Shown here: in pieces, positions 56,487-64,000 of the stretch
How positions within the stretch are numbered: the first letter of the stretch is position 1
Layout of the letters: the number at the start of each line of letters is the position of its first letter
DNA from: Thinopyrum elongatum
Lineage: Eukaryota > Streptophyta > Magnoliopsida > Poales > Poaceae
Reading direction: 5' to 3'
Assembly: GCA_011799875.1 (NCBI GenBank)
Contig: CM022303.1
Location: forward strand, 299,906,362 to 299,970,361
DNA length: 64,000 nt
The notes under the pieces: model-generated
What the model saw: the letters and a program-made list of their open reading frames with translations, nothing else
What the model was told of the DNA's origin: nothing
Database searches by the model: none
Position numbers and translations under genes: made by a program

Positions 56487-58013
56487 TTACGGGTAGAACT
56501 TACGGAGATGCTCAATGTTCCATGATTTTTGCAATTGAATGCCATCTCCAGTCTCCAGACGGACTGCGCCAGGTCTGGTGACTCGTACTACCCTGTAAGG
56601 ACCCTCCCACTTCAGCGTCAACTTGTTGGTACCCTTGGCGGACTGAACATGCCTAAGGACAAGGTCGCCTTCCTCAAAACCCCGGGCACGAACCCTGCGG
56701 CTGTGACAGCGATGCAGGGCTTGCTAGTAGCGTGCAGCACGTGTAGCGGCCCGGAGACGGTTCTCCTCAAGTAGCACATCATCGTCACGCCGATGCCATT
56801 CCTACGCTACTTCATCGTAGGCAAGCACTCCAGGAGACCCGAATATGAGTTCCGTGGGGCTAACTGCTTCTGCCCCATAGACTAGGGAGAAGGGAGTCTG
56901 CCCGGTAGCTCGATTTGGTGTCGTTCTGAGGGACCAAAGAACCACCAGCAGCTTGTCGATCCATCGCCTGCCACACTTCTGCAGTCTATCAAAGGTTCTT
57001 GTCTTGAGACCTCGCAGCACTTCAGTGTTCGCCCTCTCAGCTTGTCCGTTGCTTCTGGGATGGGCGACAGAGGCAAATGAGATTTTGATTCTGAGGGCAT
57101 GAACATATTGCATGAAGGCGCGGCTCGTGAATTGGGTGCCATTGTCAGTGACGATCCGGGCAGGGACTCCGAAGCGGCACACCAATCCTTTCAAGAACTT
57201 GATAGCTGACTGAGCAGTCACCTTCCTCATGGGCTCCACCTCTGGCCACTTTGTGAACTTGTCGATAGCGACGAACAAGAACTCAAAGCCCCTGGTAGCA
57301 TGGGGGAAGGGGCCCAAGATATCGAGCCCCTAGACCGAGAAGGGCCATGATAAAGGGATCGTCTGAAGAGCTTGGGCAGGCTAATGAATATTCTTGGAGT
57401 GGAACTGGCAGGCTTCACATTTGGTGACGAGCTCAACTGCATCTTGGAGGGCTGTGGGCCAATAGAAACCTTGCCGGAAGGCTTTTCCAACCAGAGCCCT
57501 TGATCCAATGTGTGAGCCGCACATACCTTTGTGTACCTCTGCCAACAGTTCCTTTCCTTCCTTCCGGCAAATGCACTTCAATTTCACACCATTGGGCCTC
57601 ATTCTGTATAGTGTGTCATCGACAAACTGATACATACTGGCCCTCCGGGCTACTCTTTCAGCACCTTCTTGCTCTTCGGTGAGTTCTCCAGTTTGGAGGA
57701 AATGGACTATGTGCCGTGCCCAAGTTGGGGCCAGGGGCTCGGCAAAAAGGACCAGCGGCACCTCCTCATTCGCAGGAGCGCACTTCTTGACCGCAGGGAC
57801 CGATGGTCTGCCGGGATGGTGCAGCTCGCTGATCGAAGGGGAGTTGTTCCCGCCAAGCTCTCTGCCGGGAGCCTCGGGAGGCTCTACCGGGTGAGGCTTG
57901 CCGGAGTCCAGTTTCCTCCTCTTTCTGGCCATTGTTGCTGGGGATACGGAGGGTTGAGTCAGATGGAGAACAAAAGTCCCTGGTTCCATAGGGAGTTTTT
58001 GCGCAGCGCACTT
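56487..58013 (-). pseudogene. Gypsy integrase
   Basis: The zinc-binding start (CRKEGKELLAEVHKGMCGSH, CEACQFHSK), the catalytic core (FLFVAIDKFTKWPEVEPM with first Asp, RIVTDNGTQFTSRAF with second Asp, and SNGQAERANTEVLRGLK with Glu) and the C-terminal GDLVLR...LTLKWEGPYRV block are present. TAG stops lie at 57383-57381, 57332-57330 and 56804-56802; the frame then continues to TAA at 56487. Confidence 0.9.
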
Positions 58014-58907
58014 TCACAGATGATCAGCGATGCTATTTTCTACACGGGGTACGTGCTCTGTTTGCAATCCGTCAAAGCGCTCCTCCAACTTTCTCACTTC
58101 CTCAACGTATGACTCCATCAATGGACTTTGGTAATCCTTGTTGACTTGTCTCACCACAAGTTGTGAATCTCCGCGGATGATCAGCTTCTTGATTCCTAGT
58201 TTTGTTGCAATCCTGAGCCCAGCAAGGAGCCCTTCATACTCTGCAGTATTGTTGGTAGCCTTCTCCCGGGGAAAGTGCATCTGGACGACGTACTTAAGGT
58301 GCTCCCCAGTGGGAGCGACAAGAATCATGCCAGCCCCTGCACCTTGTAGGGAGAAGGCACCATCAAAATACATGATCCATTCTTGGGGCGCTTCCTTGCC
58401 GGGAATGACTGTTTCCAATACCTCTTCATCAGGAGTTGGTGTCCACTCTGCGATGAATTCTGCTAGTGCTCTGCTCTGAATGGTTGACGTGCTTTCAAAC
58501 TTCAAACCGAAGCTGGACAACTCCAAAGCCCATTCCACAATCCTTCCGGTGGCCTCAGGGTTTCGAAGTATGCGTTGCAAGGGGAAGCGGGTGACCACCG
58601 TGATCTCGTGGGCTTGGAAGTAGTGGTGCAATTTCCTTGAGGCCATGACGAGGCCAAAAATCAGCTTTTGCACGCTAGAGTACCTCAATCTAGCCTCCTG
58701 TAACAGGGAGCTGACGAAGTAAACTGGGCGCTGCACTACTTTCTTCTTTGCCGCGAGCATGGAACTGCCACTGCTGCCCTGCCTTTCTTCGCTCTGGACC
58801 GACTCTGGCCTTGTCGGGATAGGTTCACTTTCTTCCCAAGAGGGGACAGTGGTTGTGGTTGCCGCGTCATCCACTTCCCGTTGTGCCACCAGTGCCGCGC
58901 TGACCAC
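58014..58907 (-). pseudogene. Gypsy RNase H and second (Tat-type) RNase H
   Basis: The RT-linked RNase H end is FGLVMASRKLHHYFQAHEIT and VVTRFPLQRILRNPEATGRI. A second RNase H follows, with EWIMYFDGAFSLQGAGAGMI (first Asp), TNNTAEYEGLLAGLRIAT (Glu), IIRGDSQLVVRQVNKDY (second Asp) and HVPRVENSIADHL. The second domain is the feature that separates Tat elements from other gypsies. The frame is closed by TGA at 58016-58014, right after the domain. Confidence 0.88.
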
Positions 58908-58943
58908 TTGATTGGTTGCCGCTAAGTATAGCAGTAACGGCTC

Positions 58944-59944
58944 CTACGGTTTGGGAGCGACCAAGGTGGGCACATAGGAAAGATAGTTCTTCAAATCTTG
59001 CAGCACAGCGTCTGCCTCCGGAGTCCACTCCATAGTTCCTGCCTTCTTCAAGATTTTGAAGAACGGCAAGGCGCGTTCGGCAGACTTGGAAATGAACCTG
59101 CTCAGTGCAGCCATGCATCCTGTCAAACGCCTCATGTCCTTAACTGTCTTGGGTGCTTGAATCTGCTCGATAGCCTTGATCTTGTCGGGGTTGGCCTCTA
59201 TCCCTCGATGCGACAAAAAGAAACCAAGTAGCTTACCGGAGGGGACACCAAACACACACTTCTTCGGGTTCAGCTTCAAGTTGATCTTACGCAGATTGGC
59301 AAAGGTTTCTTCCAAATCCTGGATGAGGGTTGATCTGTCCTTGGTCTTGACCACAATATCATCCATCTAAGCTTCAATGTTTCTGTGTAGCTGAGACTCA
59401 AAGCCAATCTGTACTGCTCTTGCAAAGGTGGATCCGGTGCTCTTTAGCCCGAAGGGCATCCGTACAAAGCAGTATGTGCCATACGGGGTTATGAACGTGG
59501 TTTTCTCCTCGTCTTCCTTGGACATGAAGATATGGTGGTATCCGGAGTAGGCATCCAGAAAGGAAAGCAGGTCACACCCGGAAGTGGAATCCACAATCTG
59601 GTCGATGCACGGCAAGGGGAACGGGTCCTTCGGGCATGCCTTGTTTAGATCCGTAAAATCTACGCAAAGCCTCCATTTCCCATTCGCCTTGCGCACCACC
59701 ACTGGATTTGCCAACCATGTGGGATGCAACACTCCCCTGACCAAACCAGTTGCTTCAAGCTTCTTGATCTCCTCGGCAATAAACTATTGCTGCTCCAAAG
59801 CTTCCTTCCGGACCTTCTGCTTGACGGGCCGGGCATGTGGGCAGACAACAAGGTGGTGCTCGATTACCTCCCTGGGAACACCGGGGATGTCAGATGGTTG
59901 CCAGGCAAACACATCGACATTCGCCTGCAGGAAGGCAACGAGCG
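58944..59944 (-). pseudogene. Gypsy reverse transcriptase with a stop at the active site
   Basis: RT blocks in order: WRLCVDFTDLNKACPKDPFP, LLSFLDAYSGYHHIFMS, KTTFITPYGTYCFVRMPFGL and MDDIVVKTKDRSTLIQD. The codon before MDDIVV, normally the Tyr of the YxDD catalytic motif, is TAG (59369-59367). Further stops: TAG 59786-59784 before the RT and TAG 58946-58944 after APKP. The frame never shifts. Confidence 0.9.
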
Positions 59945-59951
59945 CGCCTTC

Positions 59952-60950
59952 CTATTTGTCATCGAGGGTGGCACTGATAGTGAAGGTACCATCAGCGCCA
60001 GCCAGCCCTGCCGGGACCTTCTTAACAACAGGTGCAACAACTTTGGATCTCTTGCTATGGGAACTCTTCGGCAAGTCATCGACAGGCGCAGCACACTCCA
60101 GAGAGGCATGTTTCCCGGATTCCTTGCTGGCATCCTTGCTAGCTCTCTTCATTTTCTTACTTTCCTTGGCGGGAACACTGGCTTCCACGGCCTCCACCGC
60201 GACTGCTTCCCGGTACATCTTGTCCACGCATATGACTGCGTCTTTCTGATCTGACGGAATGGAAATGACTCCTATCGGCCCTGCCATCTTCAGGGTGTTG
60301 TAGGCATAGTGGGATGCCGCCATGAATTTGGCCAGAGCTGGGCGACCAAGGATTCCGTTGTACGGCATGGGGAGGTCAACCATGTCAAACACGATCTTCT
60401 CAGTCCGGTAGTTTAACTCCCCCCTGAACGTCACCGGCAGCGTGATCTTTCCTTTAGGACAACTCCTACTGGGGTTGATTCCTTGGAACATGCCAGTAAC
60501 CTTGAGCTCCTCATCTGCTATCTGAAGTTTGCTGAGGACCTTTGGAGATATTGGATTCAACCCGGCCCCGCCATCAACCAACATCTTTGTGACTTTGAGG
60601 TTGCGTATTGTTGGCGAGACCAACAACGGCAAGCACCCTACCGCATTGGTGCAATCAGGGTGATCCTCTTCGTCAAAGATGATGGGCGTGCGGGACCACT
60701 TGGGCAGCTTCTGAGAATCTGCCGCTGGCTCCATGGCATTGAATTCACGCGCCCACTGTTTAAGTTGGTTGTGAGAGGAGTGCAGAGACGCACCCCCGTC
60801 AACGCACAAGGCATTAGTGACTTTCTGGAACTTCTGCTCACTGGTTTCCTCTTCATCTCCCTCATCGGTCTCATCGTTGCAATCCTTCTTCTCATGGACT
60901 CTGGTGGCTTTCCCTTGATTCTGAGGAGCCTTGCCGGGGCGGCTTACTCC
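59952..60950 (-). pseudogene. Gypsy protease region
   Basis: TKMLVDGGAGLNPISPKVLS is a retropepsin-like active site (usual spelling DGGSS), with VDLPMPYNGILGRPALAKFM downstream as the second conserved block (ILGR). The C-terminal part is charged low complexity. Stopped by TAG at 59954-59952; RT follows in the same frame. Confidence 0.85.
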
Positions 60951-61034
60951 GCCGCCACGGCCCTTCCCGCCAGCGCCATCCTGATTTTTCTTCTTATCAC
61001 GCTTCTCGTACTCAGCCCTCTGCTTCTTGACGAG

Positions 61035-62954
61035 CTACTCAACCTGATGGCACTCCTGAAGGTCAGGGCCCTTTGTCCTATGGATCTTGCAATATGGCCC
61101 CTCACCTTTCTCGGCCTTCTCGGCAGCCGCAACCGCCCGGCAGTCAGTGCACGCGGCAACCTCCTTGCTGGGGCCTTCGGCCTTGGCCTTCTTGCCGGTA
61201 CTAGGTGTGCTTGATCCTTCGACGGCCATCACAAATTTCTCCTTGCGCTTCTTATTGCGTTTCTTGTTCTTCTTCTGGCTGGTGGCATCATCGTCATCGT
61301 CTGAATCGATGTCGACGCCGTCCTCTTCACCGGGAAGTCGCCTTCCCTCCTCTATCCGAGCACATTTATCCACCAGTGTGTAGAACTCATTCACAGTCCT
61401 GGGCAGCCGCACGCTCATTTTGGAACGTATCCTGCGGTTGCGCACATTGGACTGGAATGCAGCTATCATGGCTGCCGGGTGGATATCTAGGACGTTCCTG
61501 TGCACTCGACTGAACCTTTGCATGTACTTCCGCAGGGTCTCCCCTTCCTTCTACGGGAGGAGCTGCAGATCGCTGGGCCGCCGTGGTTCTTGATGGCCGC
61601 CCGTAAAGGCGCCAACAAATTCATGGCACAGGTCAGCCCAAGTTGAAATGGAGTTCTCCGGCAGGTGCATCAGCCAACACCTCACATTTGGCTTGAGTGC
61701 CAAAGGGAAGTAGTTGGCGAACACCTTCTCGTCTCTTCCCCCAGCAGCCTGAACAGCGATGGTGTAGATGCTCAGGAACTCTACCGGGTTCAATCTCCCA
61801 TCGTACTTCTCTGGTATCTCCGGCTTGAATGTGCGGGAAGATGGCCAACGGACTTGCCGCAGCTCGCGAGTGAAGGTGGGGCACCCAACCTCGAAAGGTA
61901 GGCACCCACCCTCACCGGGCACAGGCTCATCGAAGTTGGGGCCGTTGCGCCTATCAGACTGGCGGTGGGTGTCATGGCGTCGCTCGACGGTGACGCGCGC
62001 GCCTTCCCCTCGCCTGTCTTCCTGGGCTTGCCGCTGGTCCCGACGTGCTCGAGGGCCGGACAAAGCCATCGAGACGTCATCGGGTTCTTGATCGTGTGGC
62101 TCTGGTCGTGGCCCTTGCGCAGGCTGCTGCGGAGGGGACTACACCATGGCGGTGGCCCCCTCGGCATGGCCAGCCGCACGGGCCATTGTCGTCACCTGGG
62201 GAGGCTGTGGCGGGCCAGCTCGCTATGATCCTCCGGCCTCAGCGAAACCAATCAGACTTTGAATGGTGGCCCTCCACTCATCCATCTGATCGGCTGCCGG
62301 TGGAAATCTCAACAGCAGTTGGGCCCGCGCCATAGCCTCCGAAGCGGTGCTTGGCATGGATGACGATGTAGACCATTGCGTCGCCTGGCTCCTTACGGTG
62401 CCAGTAGTAGCTGCGTCGTGTTCTCGCCATCATGAGCCCGTGGCCACGGTGGCGTGGTGACGAGGTGGAGGCGCTTGAGGGCCAGCGGCTCCATTTGGCA
62501 CATCAACAGGGTCGGCTCACTCCGGGAGTGACGCATGCCCTGCGGCCGCACCCGTAGCGGGGGCGGCCGAAGAGTTACGATTCGCCCCAAAGCGAGAGCC
62601 GCCGCTGCGGCTGTGCCTTTCGGCCGGGCGAAGAGGTGTTGATAGAATGATTTCTCCACCCGTACCTTGTGGAGCATGGCCGCTAGGGTGCTGTTGGTGT
62701 TGTACTTCCCCGGTGCCTTCTGTTCTCATTTCTGCTGCAGGGGAGGTGGTGACAAAGCCGCATGTGCCGACCACGTCCCCCGCAGCGTTCATGTCTCCGT
62801 GCATCCTTGTAGCCCCTGCGGCGTCGGCGGCCGCGTGCGGCGGGGCCTTCGAAGTGGACGGGTGGGCTGCAGCACCGGGCTTCTCCTTGGGCACCATGAA
62901 CGATGGAGCCGTCGATGAAGATGATGCACTGCGTACGCTTCTCGGGTTCGCGCA
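61035..62954 (-). pseudogene. Gypsy gag
   Basis: Gag forms the particle that packages the RNA. The core reads GGCLPFEVGCPTFTRELRQV, RWPSSRTFKPEIPEKYDGRL, FANYFPLALKPNVRCWLMHL, and KYMQRFSRVHRNVLDIHPAA, followed by a basic region. The start is uncertain, upstream of 62500 in a Ser/Ala-rich leader. Stops in the same frame: TGA 62519-62517, TGA 62432-62430, TAG 62225-62223, TAG 62141-62139, TAG 61553-61551 and TAG 61037-61035. Confidence 0.85.
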
Positions 62955-62962
62955 AGTGCTAC

Positions 62963-62980
62963 CCCCTACCTGGCGCGCCA
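62963..62980 (-). promoter_or_regulatory. Primer-binding site of the gypsy element
   Basis: On the minus strand TGGCGCGCCAGGTAGGGG lies four bases after the 5' LTR. This is the expected place for tRNA-primed minus-strand synthesis. Confidence 0.88.
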
Positions 62981-62984
62981 AAGA

Positions 62985-63900
62985 TGTCATGGGAAATCAC
63001 GGCCACCTGTGGGGCCATCAGCCCCTTTTGGTTCGGCAGGGGGCTGAGCACATTGCACAAAGAGCGGAGGACCGTAGCGCAGCACGGCAAAGATCACACG
63101 AGCAGTTTTACCCAGGTTCGGGCCGCCGTGAGGCGTAAAACCCTACTCCTGCTTTGGTGGATTGATGGTGGATTGTGGTGGAAACACAGCGCTCTTACCC
63201 GGCAGGGTTGCCTCGGGGCGAGAGCAGCTACGCGCGTACGAGTATACAAGTTTCCGAACCCTTTCTCTGGTTGCCATGGCCCTCCTTTTATAGATCAAGG
63301 GGTTACCACAGTGGCAAATCAGTCATTGTGTACTGATTAGATAGCAAACAGTGCTATCATACCTAACTCTGTAGGCAGAGCAGAGCGCATTAAATGCACC
63401 GCTTAGTGTCACATCGTAGCCTGCCCGGCAAGCCTTGCCGGGCTGCTCGGCCACCTTCTCGCCTGTCTGCCTGACATGTCTCTGGACGGGTGTCATTTGG
63501 AGGTGGTTTCCTCTGGAAATGGCTGCCATGTGTCGAATAACAGCCACTTAGTCACTTGGGGTCTTGACACCACACCGATCGATGACTTGCGTCGCTGTGA
63601 GGTGGAGCGGTGAAGCCTTGGCGGGGTAGTTTGCTTTCGTAGTGCCTGGCAGGCCTGCCTGGACTGTCTCGAGGCTTGTCTTCGGGGCCACCTCGTCCTC
63701 GCCAGGCTCGCCTGCCCGGCAAGGGAGGTTTCTCCTTAGTAGTGTCTTGCTCATTTAGCTTGTCTTGGTCTTCTTGCTCTGCCCTTTGATTCCTCAAAGA
63801 GCCATCTCTCCTTGCTTGGCCTGGACTTGGATGTTGCAACCTTCCTCTTTTAGGCCTGTGCACAGTCTGGGCAACAGACCCAGGGTTTGTTGCACCGACA
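62985..63900 (-). repeat. 5' LTR of the gypsy element
   Basis: Minus-strand start TGTCGGTGCAACAAACCCTG (63900), end CCCATGACA (62985). TATA box CTATAAAAGG on the minus strand (about 63294-63285). It is co-linear with the 3' LTR with scattered base changes and few indels. Confidence 0.92.
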
Positions 63901-64000
63901 CCTATGGACCTATATAGCATCGACTGCGACTTATAGCAAGACTGATGAATATAAGGACGATGGCAGTGGATAATAATTGTCTTACATATTTAGGAAGATA
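63901..64000. other. Flank right of the gypsy element
   Basis: Continuation of the DNA at 54261-54646 beyond the target duplication. Too short to assign. Confidence 0.4.

Larger units (their letters stand above)
54647..63900 (-). mobile_element. Complete Ty3/gypsy retrotransposon (Tat-like)
   Basis: 9,254 bp with two LTRs (916-917 bp), primer-binding site, gag, protease, reverse transcriptase, two RNase H-type domains, integrase and polypurine tract, coding on the minus strand. CCTAC (54642-54646) and CCTAT (63901-63905) flank it: a 5-bp target duplication with one change. The second RNase H places it in the Tat lineage. Gag-pol is one frame with 13 in-frame stops, so the copy is dead. LTRs differ by scattered substitutions. 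Confidence 0.93.

Noticed and set aside
59724..60254. Long plus-strand frames opposite gypsy pol
   Set aside because: Shadows of the minus-strand gag-pol frame.
1..64000. CRISPR array, rRNA genes, bacterial operons
   Set aside because: The DNA is that of a plant nuclear genome; no such structures were seen.

Overview
The window is nuclear DNA of a grass, almost certainly a Triticeae species (wheat, Aegilops or a relative). It is an AT-rich mosaic of nested transposable elements of the kinds that fill Triticeae chromosomes: Stowaway MITEs with CTCCCTCCGT ends, a CACTA element with a subterminal repeat array, Ty1/copia and Ty3/gypsy LTR retrotransposons, solo LTRs and LINE tails. A low-density stretch at the left carries host gene remnants. 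No rRNA gene, CRISPR array or convincing tRNA gene was seen, and no clearly intact host gene.

Region by region. 1-9250 is the gene-bearing part, all on the minus strand: a NAC-domain pseudogene (961-1715), an F-box/DUF295-type gene broken by an early stop (3222-4126), and a second three-exon DUF295-type gene (6430-8874) with in-frame stops and a 551-bp solo LTR in its second intron. Several small MITEs and short tandem duplications lie between them. 9250-10434 has a LINE tail and a Pol III B-box-like sequence. 10435-15142 is the 3' part of a minus-strand copia element. 15143-27654 is a striking tandem structure, LTR-internal-LTR-internal-LTR, of a non-autonomous Athila-like gypsy element. 27655-39541 reads as a CACTA element that lost its left end: it holds a 1.3-kb tandem repeat (about 2.4 copies), a 4.0-kb solo LTR, a four-exon gene of unknown function, an array of subterminal repeats and a terminal CACTAC end.

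39542-41172 is a degenerate retroelement coding remnant split by a Tourist/Harbinger-type MITE with TAA target duplications. 41173-50053 is the 3' half of a SIRE/Maximus-type copia element on the minus strand, with a very long env-like reading frame downstream of pol that is preceded by a promoter-like segment. 50054-52310 carries a spliced B3 DNA-binding-domain gene among repeat DNA. 52412-54260 is a tandem array of a roughly 500-bp unit. 54647-63900 is a complete gypsy element (Tat-like by its second RNase H) with two LTRs and a near-perfect target duplication. Its gag-pol stays in one frame from end to end and is broken only by nonsense codons, 10 of 13 of them TAG.

The coding sequences do not form a pathway. 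What can be read is history: order of insertion, unequal recombination, gene conversion and mutational decay. The points most worth checking are the amber-biased decay of the gypsy element, the tandem triple-LTR array with a conversion tract, the promoter-like leader in front of the copia env-like ORF, and the B3 and four-exon genes embedded in transposon DNA. No new functional system can be claimed from sequence alone.
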